Positions 8,227 to 16,432 of a stretch of 64,000 nt of DNA are shown here, in pieces (within the stretch, counting starts at the first letter, position 1; each line of letters begins with the position of its first letter). The notes under the pieces are model-generated. The model saw nothing but the letters and a program-made list of their open reading frames with translations. It made no database searches and was not told where the DNA came from. This stretch comes from Desulfotomaculum sp. (GTDB lineage Bacteria; Bacillota; Desulfotomaculia; Desulfotomaculales; Desulfallaceae). Made by a program: the position numbers and the translations under genes. The DNA lies in assembly GCA_016841675.1 (NCBI GenBank), contig JAENYQ010000004.1, positions 51,471-115,470 on the forward strand, written 5' to 3'.

Positions 8227-9315
8227 CACATCCCGCACCAGTTGGACAATTTTTTCAATCTCTGCAGACGAAAGCCCGGGATGCAGAGGTATGGCCAGCA
8301 CTTCCGCGGCAGCCCTTTCCGCCTCCGGCAAGTCGCCTGCTTTATATCCCAAGTGCTTGTAGGCCTTCTGCAGATGCAATGGAATGGGGTAGTATATGCC
8401 GCAACCAATCCCGTTTCTTTCCAAATGCGTCTTGATTATGTCTCTGCAGAGTGATCTGATTACATAGAGATGATAGGTGTGCCTGTTACCCTCCATCGCC
8501 AGGGGAATCGCCACTATATCACCAAGCAGTTGGTCATAATGGCGGGCCAGGGCGTTACGCTGTTCAATCCACCTTTCCAGGTGCTTGAACTTGACCAGTA
8601 GTACCGCCGCCTGTAGTTCATCCAGCCTGCTGTTGTAACCAATTGATTCGTGTACAAACTTACTCGGGCTGCCGTGCGCGCGCAGAATCTCAACCCGGGC
8701 CGCCAAACGTTCATCTTGGGTTACCACCAAGCCACCGTCTCCATATCCGCCAAGGTTCTTGGTGGGGAAAAAACTAAAACACCCTGCGTGTCCCAGCGAG
8801 CCCGCCCGGCGGCCTCTGTGCTCCGCGCCCATTGCCTGGCAGGCATCTTCAATAACCACCAGGCCGTTTTTGTCTGCCAGGCTTACAACAGCGTCCATGT
8901 CCGCCATTTGGCCAAAAACATGTACCGGGACAATAGCCCTGGTCTTTACGTTAATCATGGGCTTAATTTTTTCCGGGTCAATATTGCAGGTGCCGGGATC
9001 GATATCAACAAACACCGGAGTGGCGCCGGTACGGGTTATAGCTCCGGCGGTGGCAAAAAAAGTAAAGGGCGAAGTGATTACCTCGTCCCCGTCCCTAATA
9101 CCGCAAGCCAATAGAGACAGGAACAGGGCATCGGAACCGCTGGCGACTCCAACGCCGTATGACGCTCCGCAGTAACCAGCAATGGTTTTTTCCAACTCCC
9201 GCACCCGGGGGCCGAGGATATATCTCCCGGAGCACAGGCTCTCCGCGACAGCAGCGTTTATATCCTCTCGCAATTCAGAGTACTGACCTCGCAAGTCGAA
9301 AAGTTCAATCAGCAT
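8185..9315 (-). CDS. DegT-family aminotransferase, WbpE-like
   Basis: A 376-residue PLP-dependent aminotransferase with K186 in FFPTKNLGGYGDGG and EDACQAMGA. This active-site form resembles WbpE/WlbC, which transaminate UDP-3-keto-GlcNAcA at C-3. The gene sits directly after a WbpB-like oxidoreductase gene, with TAATG stop/start overlap. In Pseudomonas and Bordetella these two enzymes act as a pair (oxidation at C-3, then transamination), so the same is inferred here. The C-terminal 11 or so residues come from a palindromic repeat and are probably not part of the original protein. Confidence 0.88.
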   Translation of the reverse strand: MLIELFDLRGQYSELREDINAAVAESLCSGRYILGPRVRELEKTIAGYCGASYGVGVASGSDALFLSLLACGIRDGDEVITSPFTFFATAGAITRTGATPVFVDIDPGTCNIDPEKIKPMINVKTRAIVPVHVFGQMADMDAVVSLADKNGLVVIEDACQAMGAEHRGRRAGSLGHAGCFSFFPTKNLGGYGDGGLVVTQDERLAARVEILRAHGSPSKFVHESIGYNSRLDELQAAVLLVKFKHLERWIEQRNALARHYDQLLGDIVAIPLAMEGNRHTYHLYVIRSLCRDIIKTHLERNGIGCGIYYPIPLHLQKAYKHLGYKAGDLPEAERAAAEVLAIPLHPGLSSAEIEKIVQLVRDVAAQESGVRGQESE

Positions 9316-10364
9316 TATTTTCCTCCGTTGACAGGCAAGGGCATCGGGATGGGTTGACCAGTTTCGGACGACTGATAAATGCCAAGCACCAGTTCCAGCG
9401 ATTTTCTGCCCTCATGGCCATCCACGGCCGGTCGGCTGCCCTTTTGCATCGCATTTATCATATCCTGCAGCACTGCCAGGTGTCCGGCGTCATTATGTTC
9501 GTCCGTGCCCGCACAAATGTACATGGCCTGATCCTTGTCGATAAAATCACAGAAATCCCAGGCCTTTATTTTGCTGCCCTTTTCATCGCTAATTACCACC
9601 GTACCTCTTTCCCCGAATACAGCAATAGTCTCCTCAAGATTACGGGGATAGACAGTGGACGCAGCTTCAATTAAACCCAGCGCACCGCTTTTGAATCTTA
9701 GCATCGCCAGACCCACATCCTCGGCATCAATGGACCGATAACGGGTGGTGGTTAGTGCTACTACATTATCCACTTCGCCCATTATCCACTGCAGGGCATC
9801 GACACTGTGGATTGCCTGGTTCATCAGCACGCCCCCACCTTTATCCTTGCTCCTGCGCCAGGGGCGCCTGCTGTAATAATCATCATTACGGTTCCAGCGC
9901 ACCGTAGCCACCCCATGGCTCAGTTGACCAAACTTGCCTCCACCAATGGCAAGTTTTAATATCTGCATAGCGGGCTTAAACCGGTTCTGCAGCACCACGG
10001 ACAGATATACTCCCTCTTTTTCACAGGCGTTAATCAACCGGTCGGCACTCTCAAGAGACAATGCCATGGGTTTCTCCATCAAGACATGCTTTCCCCGACC
10101 CGCAGCCATAATACCCATTGCCGGGTGCATTTCGCTGGGGGTACAGATAATAACAACATCCAGGTTTTTTTCTTTCTCCAGCATCTCTTCGTAATGAAGA
10201 TAACCTCTTATACCGTAAAGGCGGGTGAAGTTTTCCAGGGCACCGGAGTCAGTATCACAGGCTGCCGCCAATTCCGCACCCGATAATTTGAGAAGCGCCC
10301 GGGCATGGTTTCTTGATGCGTGCCCACACCCAACGATACCGAATCTAATCCCGGCACCGATCAT
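9315..10364 (-). CDS. Gfo/Idh/MocA-family oxidoreductase, WbpB/WlbA-like
   Basis: A 349-residue NAD-dependent sugar dehydrogenase. The N-terminal Rossmann domain has GIVGCGHASRNH at 9-20, followed by the family EKP motif at 97-99. The C-terminal domain carries GGGVLMNQAIHSVD, close to the WbpB/WlbA pattern. Those enzymes oxidise UDP-GlcNAcA at C-3. The start overlaps the wzz stop (ATGA) and its own stop overlaps the aminotransferase start, so the three genes are tightly coupled. Substrate assignment depends on the neighbours; a general sugar dehydrogenase cannot be excluded. Confidence 0.87.
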   Translation of the reverse strand: MIGAGIRFGIVGCGHASRNHARALLKLSGAELAAACDTDSGALENFTRLYGIRGYLHYEEMLEKEKNLDVVIICTPSEMHPAMGIMAAGRGKHVLMEKPMALSLESADRLINACEKEGVYLSVVLQNRFKPAMQILKLAIGGGKFGQLSHGVATVRWNRNDDYYSRRPWRRSKDKGGGVLMNQAIHSVDALQWIMGEVDNVVALTTTRYRSIDAEDVGLAMLRFKSGALGLIEAASTVYPRNLEETIAVFGERGTVVISDEKGSKIKAWDFCDFIDKDQAMYICAGTDEHNDAGHLAVLQDMINAMQKGSRPAVDGHEGRKSLELVLGIYQSSETGQPIPMPLPVNGGK

Positions 10365-10954
10365 ATCTTGGACACCCGGTATTCCACTACCAGTACCAAC
10401 AGCACCGAGATTGCCAACCCCGCAGCAGCCGAAGCGATTACAGCCAGCAAACTATTCGGCCCCGTCGGCTTTGTGGCGGGCAACGCCGGGGTCATCAGCC
10501 GCAGGTTATTCATTTTCCATACCTGTATCTCGTGTTGCTGCAGGATATGAGACAGGGAGTTGGCTATATGGGCTGCCCTTGCCGGGTTAGTGTCTTGAAC
10601 CACAATCTCTAACAATTCCAAATCCTTTACCTTGTGCACTTTTACCATTTGGCCCAGCTTCTCCGCTGTCAGCTCACCATCTAATTCTACGGCCAGTTTT
10701 TCCAGTACCGGCTTGCTGGTGGCCAGTTCACTGTAAGTCCTGGCCAATTGCCGATACATCATCAGGCTGTTATAATCCATGTTCAATGCACCGGTTGCAG
10801 GGTCGTACTGGTTGAGCATCATAACCGCCCTGGCCTGGTACTTGACGGGTGTGAGCATGCAGGTCACCCCGGCACCCAGTACAGCAAGCATTACGGTAAC
10901 CAGGACAAAAAACAGCCTTTTATTAATTACCTCCATTAAACTCCCATATTCCAA
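10361..10954 (-). CDS. Wzz/YveK-type chain-length determinant (first copy)
   Basis: A 197-residue membrane protein with an N-terminal helix at about 13-33, an extracytoplasmic alpha-helical region carrying the Wzz pattern (YQARAVMMLNQYDP, then TYSELATSKPVLEKL) and a C-terminal helix at about 168-190 preceded by a Pro-rich motif (PALPATKPTGPN). Members of this family act with a tyrosine autokinase to control polymer length and export. No CpsD/YwqD-type kinase is encoded in the window. The TTG start at 10954 is supported by GAGGTG. A second copy lies at 34170. Confidence 0.9.
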   Translation of the reverse strand: MEYGSLMEVINKRLFFVLVTVMLAVLGAGVTCMLTPVKYQARAVMMLNQYDPATGALNMDYNSLMMYRQLARTYSELATSKPVLEKLAVELDGELTAEKLGQMVKVHKVKDLELLEIVVQDTNPARAAHIANSLSHILQQHEIQVWKMNNLRLMTPALPATKPTGPNSLLAVIASAAAGLAISVLLVLVVEYRVSKI

Positions 10955-10974
10955 ACTACGTCACCTCATTTAGT

Positions 10975-11306
10975 GAGTGTTCAAAAAGGAGCACGAGAGA
11001 CACGAGAAATTCAAGGCGGCGAAGGCTTTGAGGAGCGGAGCGTCTAGTGCCCAACTGGGCCAATACTGCTCAAGTTAAGTGTAATCCACTAGTACATTCC
11101 CAATAGATAACACTAACAATTAATGACGGCACTAGTTGATTGAAACGACCAGCTTTGGCACAAAAGTTATGCTAGTGTTTGATACAAACACGTAAATGCA
11201 TTAAACAATTATTATGCCGCTCACTAAAACAATCGTGAGCACCGCAAAAGCCAAGCCAACATAGAAATTCGAAGTGGATCTCGCGCGGGCTTTTCGAACA
11301 TCCTTA
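10975..11306. repeat. Candidate MITE-like element with imperfect terminal inverted repeats
   Basis: This 330-base non-coding gap starts with TGTTCAAAAAGGAGC and ends with the reverse complement of TGTTCGAAAAGCCCGC. The inverted match continues imperfectly inward (CGAGA, then CGA-ATTTC) for about 35 bases. No open reading frame of note is present. The layout is that of a small non-autonomous transposable element inserted between the wzz and acyltransferase genes. No clear target-site duplication could be seen by eye. Confidence 0.45.
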
Positions 11307-12077
11307 TTAAAGTTTTTCCGCATCGGGTACCGGCCGCACAAACCTGGCCGGCCGGCCCATGACCATGGATTCCGGCCGGGTATCCCTGGTCACCAGCGAT
11401 CCTGCGGCAACAAAGCTTTCCCGGGTCACCGTGACACCCGGTAGCAACAGGGCCCCGGCGCCCACCCTGGCGTTTTCCTCAATGCACGGCCCATTCAACC
11501 GACCCACTCCATCCTTTCTCCTACCGACCCGGTTGTCGTTGGCAGTGACCACCATGGGCGCTATAAAGGCGCGGGCACCGACCACTGTGTAAGCTGTAAG
11601 GTAGGCTCCGGTTTGAACCTTTGCGTATTCCCCCACCACCACGTCGTTTTCCAAGACCGCGCCCCGGCCAATGATGACCCGGTAGCCGATGATACAGTTT
11701 TCCCGTACCGATGCCAAGTCCCCCACCATTACCTGCATACCAAGCACGGTTCCGGCATAAAGCACCACACCGCTGCCCAGCACGCTTCCCGGGCTCATTT
11801 TCAGTGACTGCAGGTCTTGGGTCACCGGGCACCGGCTGGTCACCGCCGGGTGGGGATGCTTGCCTATTACGCAATTGTCTCCGATACTGCAGTTTTCGCC
11901 AATCACCGTGCCGGGGTATACCGTTACATTGTTGCCGATGCACGAACCCCGTCCGACAATCACGCCCTGACCGATTACTGAAAAAAAACCAACCTGGCAG
12001 GCCTTATCCACCACGGCCTGGGGGTGTATAAAATTGGTCAAGCAATCCACCAACCCATCTGTGTTTACTCTTCTCAT
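11307..12077 (-). CDS. Hexapeptide-repeat (LpxA-like) acyltransferase, WbpD-like
   Basis: A 256-residue left-handed beta-helix protein: hexapeptide motifs run from about residue 20 to 235 (VIGQGVIVGRGSCIG, then VIGENCSIGDNCVIG, and again near the C-terminus IEENARVGAGALLLPG). The extended loop at about 75-95 and the acetyl-CoA-type C-terminal coil are typical. WbpD, which acetylates the 3-amino group of UDP-GlcNAc(3N)A, is a good model given the WbpB and WbpE homologues next door, but WbpD itself is shorter. Other sugar O- or N-acyltransferases of the family are possible. Confidence 0.85.
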   Translation of the reverse strand: MRRVNTDGLVDCLTNFIHPQAVVDKACQVGFFSVIGQGVIVGRGSCIGNNVTVYPGTVIGENCSIGDNCVIGKHPHPAVTSRCPVTQDLQSLKMSPGSVLGSGVVLYAGTVLGMQVMVGDLASVRENCIIGYRVIIGRGAVLENDVVVGEYAKVQTGAYLTAYTVVGARAFIAPMVVTANDNRVGRRKDGVGRLNGPCIEENARVGAGALLLPGVTVTRESFVAAGSLVTRDTRPESMVMGRPARFVRPVPDAEKL

Positions 12078-12127
12078 AATATGACCCCAACCAGGCTATG
12101 GTGACGTACCACCCGGGCCGGGCGACA

Positions 12128-12164
12128 TAAAAGAGCCACCTTTATTAAAAAGGTGGCTCTTTTT
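12128..12164 (-). terminator. Rho-independent terminator after the alpha/alpha-barrel gene
   Basis: A near-perfect stem, AAAGAGCCACCTTT with AAGGTGGCTCTTT, is followed on the minus strand by a T run. It lies about 30 bases past the stop at 12196 and would end that transcript before the acyltransferase gene. Confidence 0.9.
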
Positions 12165-12195
12165 ATGGATTAATAATATAATATTGAATTATTAA

Positions 12196-14760
12196 CTACC
12201 TCTTTAGCATGGAAACATTGTCGAAGTCATGGGTGCCGGAGCCGCTGTTGACCAACAGTTTAATAAGTATTCGAGCTGCGTTGGACGGGGCGGTTACCGC
12301 TTGGGAAGGCATCTGCTCCCAACCCGTCCCTTGGTGCTTGTACAGCACGTTGCCGCTGGTTAACTGCTTGCCGGCGGAATCATAGAAGAAATAGGCTATC
12401 CGGGCATGGGCCGCCGCGTTGCCCTTACGGGATTTGGCGGTGAGTACGTATTTGGCGCCCGGCTGCACCGCTACGTACTGGTAATAGTTCCAGCCGTACT
12501 TGGCGCTGCCGTACTTGTTGCCGTCGGATTCACTCTTGACCACCACGTCGGGGCCGGACCAGCCCTCGGTACCCAGACTGAAGTCACTGTTATGTACCAA
12601 TTCACCGGCGGGGGGGGTGTCCACCGGCGGTTCTTCTACAGGTGGCTCCTCAACGGGCGGGTCCTCCACCGGCGGTTCAACGGGCGGGAGCGGACTGCCG
12701 GCGCTGCGCATGGAAACATCGTCGAAATCATGGGTGCCCGAACCACTGTTTACCAGCAGTTTAATCAGTATGCGGGCTGCGTTGGACGGGGCGGTTACCG
12801 CTTGGGAAGGCATCTGCTCCCAACCCGTCCCTTGGTGCTTGTACAGCACGTTGCCGCTGGTTAACTGCTTGCCGGCGGAATCATAGAAGAAATAGGCTAT
12901 CCGGGCATGGGCCGCCGCGTTGCCCTTACGGGATTTGGCGGTGAGTACGTATTTGGCGCCCGACTGCACCGTTACGTACTGGTAATAGTTCCAGCCGTAC
13001 TTGGCGCTGCCGTACTTGTTGCCGCCGGTTTCGCTGTTGACCACCACGTCGGGACCGGACCAGCCCTCGGTACCCAGACTGAAACTACTGTTATGCACCA
13101 GTTCACCCGCAGGGGGGGTGTCTACAGGCGGTTCCTCTACAGGCGGATTAACGGGCGGGAGCTGACTGTCGGCGCTTCGCATGGAAACGTCGTCAAAATC
13201 ATGGGTGCCTGTACCGCTGTTAACCAGTAGTTTAATTAGTATCCTGGCTGCGTTGGACGGTGCGGTCACCGTTTGGGCGGGTATCTGCTCCCAGACCACC
13301 CCTTTGTGCTTGTACAACACATCACCGTTGTTTAACTGCTTGCCGGCGGAATCATAGAAGAAATAGGCTATCCGGGCATCGGCCGCCGCGTTGCCCTTAC
13401 GGGATTTGGCGGTGAGTACGTATTTGGCGCCCGACTGCACCGTTACGTACTGGTAATAGTTCCAGCCGTACTTGGCGCTGCCGTACTTGTTGCCGCCGGA
13501 TTCGCTCTTGACCACCACGTCGGGGCCAGACCAGCCCTCGGTACCCAGGCTGAAGCCACTGTTATGCACCAGCTCACCGGCGGGGGGGTTGTCCACCGGC
13601 GGCTCCTCAACCGGCGGAGGGTTACTGGTGTCACCGCCACCACGGTAACCGGGATCGGCATAAGCTTTGTTCAACATGGCCATCGCCAGTAGGCCCGTGG
13701 GACCACCGTACAACATGGCAGACAGCTTGGTGTAAATAGTATTGGTAATTACCGGCATAAACTGTCCGTAAGCCGACCAGAAGCCGATGTACCAGTAATA
13801 AGAAGTGGTTCCATCACCCAACACGTTGTTGGCAATGCTGCCGTTTGGTTTAATCATTTTCTTGGCTGCGGTGGCAGCAAACTTGAGCATATCGTCCTTG
13901 TTGAAAACCAAGCCAGCATGGTAGGCCTGAAAGGCGGCTTCAACATCAATGCCGGCATGGCCGATATCTTCGTAAGATGAACTGTAAAAGGACGAATAGC
14001 GCCAGTAATAACCGTTTGTCGACGAGTCGATTAACAAGTTGTTTTTAAAATACTGAAACATTTTCCGGGCCCGATTTAGATGAATGGTATCCCCAGTGGC
14101 CTGGTAAATCATTAATTCCGTCCTGGCCATGGCCAGATACTGGTTATGCGGTAGCCCCATCCCGGCCTGCTTATAGGGCATACCGTTACGGAACTTGTAG
14201 TATCCGGTATTTCCATTGTCCACCCACTCGTCAGCGTGAACCGCTACAGCGTCCCTGGCCGCCTTTAGAAAAAGATTTTTATCCGCTGTATAGCCGGAAA
14301 GAGCAGGGTTTTTGGCCACTATAGCTGCAAACTTGGCCATGGGGTATGTAATCATTCCGGTGTGCACGGCAAAAATGGCGTATTGCCCGTTTGAAGTATA
14401 GCTGCCGTTGCGCCAGGCGGGCAGTTTAAGCCCCCGGTAGTCGCTTACACCGCGGGAAACATCCCGCTGGGCCAGCACACCTTTGCCATGGGTGATGAAT
14501 TTGTCGAGGTAGTAAGTGTCTCCTGTTGCCTCGTACATAGTCACGTAGGCGTCCAACACATAGCTTTCACCCCAGGCGAGCGTGGCACTGTCGTTATTGG
14601 CATCTTTTTGCCAGTTGCCGTTATTAACGGTATCCAGGTTGTTGAACTTCAGTCGCAGTTCTGATGCATCCGCCGCCGCTGCCTGAACGGGCAGCAGTGT
14701 TGCTAACAGAACGCAAATCAGCACTAGACTGCATAGCTTGGTCCATTTGTTCCCTCGCAT
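12196..14760 (-). CDS. Secreted alpha/alpha-barrel protein with three tandem carbohydrate-binding-like modules
   Basis: An 854-residue exported protein: signal peptide at 1-30, then a helical-repeat domain at about 31-375 resembling alpha/alpha-toroid polysaccharide lyases, unsaturated glycosidases or C5-epimerases (ATLAWGESYVLDAYVTMYE, NQYLAMARTEL). Three copies of an approximately 135-residue beta-rich module follow, at about 394-530, 550-690 and 718-854. Each starts ELVHNSxFSLGTEGWSGPDVV and is separated by Pro/Glu/Val linkers. The modules resemble CBM4/9-type jelly rolls and would bind glycan. Catalytic residues cannot be assigned by eye, so the reaction is unknown; editing or trimming of the local polysaccharide is inferred. 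Confidence 0.8.
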   Translation of the reverse strand: MRGNKWTKLCSLVLICVLLATLLPVQAAAADASELRLKFNNLDTVNNGNWQKDANNDSATLAWGESYVLDAYVTMYEATGDTYYLDKFITHGKGVLAQRDVSRGVSDYRGLKLPAWRNGSYTSNGQYAIFAVHTGMITYPMAKFAAIVAKNPALSGYTADKNLFLKAARDAVAVHADEWVDNGNTGYYKFRNGMPYKQAGMGLPHNQYLAMARTELMIYQATGDTIHLNRARKMFQYFKNNLLIDSSTNGYYWRYSSFYSSSYEDIGHAGIDVEAAFQAYHAGLVFNKDDMLKFAATAAKKMIKPNGSIANNVLGDGTTSYYWYIGFWSAYGQFMPVITNTIYTKLSAMLYGGPTGLLAMAMLNKAYADPGYRGGGDTSNPPPVEEPPVDNPPAGELVHNSGFSLGTEGWSGPDVVVKSESGGNKYGSAKYGWNYYQYVTVQSGAKYVLTAKSRKGNAAADARIAYFFYDSAGKQLNNGDVLYKHKGVVWEQIPAQTVTAPSNAARILIKLLVNSGTGTHDFDDVSMRSADSQLPPVNPPVEEPPVDTPPAGELVHNSSFSLGTEGWSGPDVVVNSETGGNKYGSAKYGWNYYQYVTVQSGAKYVLTAKSRKGNAAAHARIAYFFYDSAGKQLTSGNVLYKHQGTGWEQMPSQAVTAPSNAARILIKLLVNSGSGTHDFDDVSMRSAGSPLPPVEPPVEDPPVEEPPVEEPPVDTPPAGELVHNSDFSLGTEGWSGPDVVVKSESDGNKYGSAKYGWNYYQYVAVQPGAKYVLTAKSRKGNAAAHARIAYFFYDSAGKQLTSGNVLYKHQGTGWEQMPSQAVTAPSNAARILIKLLVNSGSGTHDFDNVSMLKR
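12205..13585 (-). repeat. Three tandem coding repeats of about 405-500 bp
   Basis: The coding sequence for the three C-terminal modules repeats at the DNA level (about 12205-12605, 12705-13110 and 13170-13580). The two downstream copies share long stretches that are identical base for base, such as 12290-12475 and 12776-12960. That degree of match, including third positions, points to recent duplication or gene conversion. Confidence 0.85.
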
Positions 14761-14807
14761 ATATTACCTCCTGTTGTGTGATAATTTCTGTCCCCGGCGA
14801 GGAACCG

Positions 14808-14836
14808 ATTATAGTAAAATTCGACAATTTTTTGAA
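14808..14836 (-). promoter_or_regulatory. SigA-type promoter for the alpha/alpha-barrel gene
   Basis: On the minus strand a perfect TATAAT (14808-14813) follows TTCAAA (14831-14836) with a 17-base spacer, about 50 bases before the start codon at 14760. A GTGGT-N7-ACCAC dyad at 14845-14861 sits just upstream of the -35 and could bind a regulator. A GGAGG ribosome site precedes the ATG. Confidence 0.6.
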
Positions 14837-14927
14837 TTTGCCTTGTGGTAAATTAAACCACCGGTGAACCTTGGCGAGAGGCAACCGTCGATATAGCATG
14901 CGCCAATCACTATCAGAACAGTTTGGA

Positions 14928-15060
14928 TTGTCATTTTCTGAACGAAGTGAAGAATCTTAAAAGATAAGATCCTTCGCTACGCTCAGGATGACAATCCCTA
15001 AAGTCTATTTCAGGGTAGACACCCATGCCGCTGCGCGACACCATCAAAAGGATGAAAATT
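14928..15060. repeat. Composite intergenic repeat (GAAGCGAAGAATC palindrome plus CATGCCGCTGCGCG module)
   Basis: Positions 14928-14995 form a self-complementary unit (arms near GAACGAAGTGAAGAATCTT and AAGATCCTTCGCTACGC, outer TGTCA/TGACA). It is followed by AAAGTCTATTT, GGGTAGAC and a second module with CATGCCGCTG and CACCATCAAAAGGATGAAAAT. Both modules recur in the window (24301, 26537, 26645, 26767, 57365), sometimes together. A protein reading through it would be the spurious HPERSEGS type. Confidence 0.85.
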
Positions 15061-15073
15061 AGTTTGTCCCCAA

Positions 15074-15126
15074 TGTAGGGGCCCCCGTGCCTGCCCGGGC
15101 AACCACCACAGGGGGTTGCCCCTACA
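15074..15126. repeat. TGTAGGGGC inverted repeat
   Basis: TGTAGGGGC at the left end and GCCCCTACA at the right end are exact inverted repeats enclosing a GC-rich 35-base centre, in an otherwise non-coding gap. It resembles a mobile palindromic unit; only one copy is seen here. Confidence 0.6.
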
Positions 15127-15187
15127 AGCATTTTCAGGGTAACAATGTAACAAAGAAGCGGCAAACCGGAATAATATGTCTGGCTGT

Positions 15188-16432
15188 TCAACGAACGTTT
15201 AAGAGCAGTGTCTCCAGCTTATCCGCCAATGCCGGCGTAGAATGAAATTTTTCAAAATACTCCCTGCCCCCCAGCCCCAGCCCTTGTCTGGTATCCCGGG
15301 ACATGTAGTACATGTCGAGCATGGCACCGACCAACGCCCGGGGGTCATCGGATGGAATGTGAAGGCCGAACCGGGAAAACCCCGGTACCGGCAAGGAGTC
15401 TGCTGCCGCTATAACCGGCCTGGCTGACGCCATGTACTCAAACAATTTGTTGGGGCTTAAACCATACCGGTATGCCTGGCTGTTGCGCAGGTGAAAGATG
15501 CAAACATCAGACCGCACCAGAATTGCCGGTACCCGGTCTTTGGCAACCGGCGGCATGAAGGTTATGTTGGTCAACCCATTTTCCCTGGCGGTGCGTTCCA
15601 AACCATCCTTGGTCGGACCGCTTCCCACAAGCAAAATGTGGATGCCATTTACACCGGCCTGTTGCAATAAAACAGCGGCTTCAACCATCGTTTCCAACCC
15701 GTTGGCGTAGCCGTGGGCCCCTGAATAGGTAAATATTACAGAATCTTTACGATCTTGAAAAAACCGGGACTCCTCCCCGTAATGGCTTATCTCCCCGGAA
15801 CACCGGTCAAACCAGCCCGGCTCCACACCGTTGGGAATATAGGTCACCTTACCGGCATTGACACCGATTCCGGCTACATATTCGCTGCCGCCCGGCAGAA
15901 CACTGATGATCCAGTTTGCTTTATGACACAGGTATTTTTCCAGTGCCCCCATACCGGCAGCCAGTGGGTTGAACCGGCTTACAGCGCCTATGTCCACCAG
16001 GGCACGGGGTGAAAAATCCCTCATTTCAAAGATAAACGGCACGCCATGCCGACGGGCCAAGCGGAAGGCGGCCAGGCAAGCCGGCAGGTGGGCGGTGGAG
16101 CCAATGACGATGCCTGGTATCTCCAGCCTGGTTCCCACCAGGCCGGTGCGCAGCGAAAAAACCAAATGATTGTACAGCCTGGCCGGCCCGTTGCCCCGGT
16201 AGGCCGGAGTTTTAATCCAAATCCGTCTTACCCCTTCGGTATACTCATCCAGGTAATAACAATCCCGAGGGTACCGGCGCAGCTCAATGCCATAATTGTG
16301 CACAAAGCTGGCAGCAAATAGGGTGACCTGCCAGCCCCGGGAAACCAGTTCCCGGGCAAAGTATTCGTGCCGTCCCGGACCCGGGGCATGTTGGTTAATT
16401 ATCCAAACAGAACGTTTTTCTTCGGATTTCAT
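15188..16432 (-). CDS. Glycosyltransferase family 4 (WbuB-like)
   Basis: A 414-residue GT-B glycosyltransferase. The N-terminal half binds acceptor (PGPGRHEYFARELVSRG); the C-terminal half has the GT4 donor-binding features GPTKDGLERTA, the E-x7-E region near LSPNKLFEYMASARPVIAA and a final helix. It resembles WbuB-type transferases that add a sugar to a lipid-linked intermediate. The start overlaps the stop of the upstream flippase gene by 4 bases. Sugar donor and linkage cannot be told from sequence. Confidence 0.88.
   Translation of the reverse strand: MKSEEKRSVWIINQHAPGPGRHEYFARELVSRGWQVTLFAASFVHNYGIELRRYPRDCYYLDEYTEGVRRIWIKTPAYRGNGPARLYNHLVFSLRTGLVGTRLEIPGIVIGSTAHLPACLAAFRLARRHGVPFIFEMRDFSPRALVDIGAVSRFNPLAAGMGALEKYLCHKANWIISVLPGGSEYVAGIGVNAGKVTYIPNGVEPGWFDRCSGEISHYGEESRFFQDRKDSVIFTYSGAHGYANGLETMVEAAVLLQQAGVNGIHILLVGSGPTKDGLERTARENGLTNITFMPPVAKDRVPAILVRSDVCIFHLRNSQAYRYGLSPNKLFEYMASARPVIAAADSLPVPGFSRFGLHIPSDDPRALVGAMLDMYYMSRDTRQGLGLGGREYFEKFHSTPALADKLETLLLNVR

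Noticed and set aside
12406..13230. Long plus-strand open frames over the repeat modules
   Set aside because: They are antisense to a clearly coding, repeated, signal-peptide-bearing gene and repeat with it.
14845..14870. Considered as a c-di-GMP riboswitch leader of the alpha/alpha-barrel gene
   Set aside because: It lies upstream of a good promoter and lacks the conserved GEMM core, so it is treated as a dyad.
14931..15191. Open frame on the minus strand containing DCHPERSEGSYLL
   Set aside because: It reads through the GAAGCGAAGAATC palindromic repeat; this peptide is a common artefact of such repeats and no ribosome site or family supports it.
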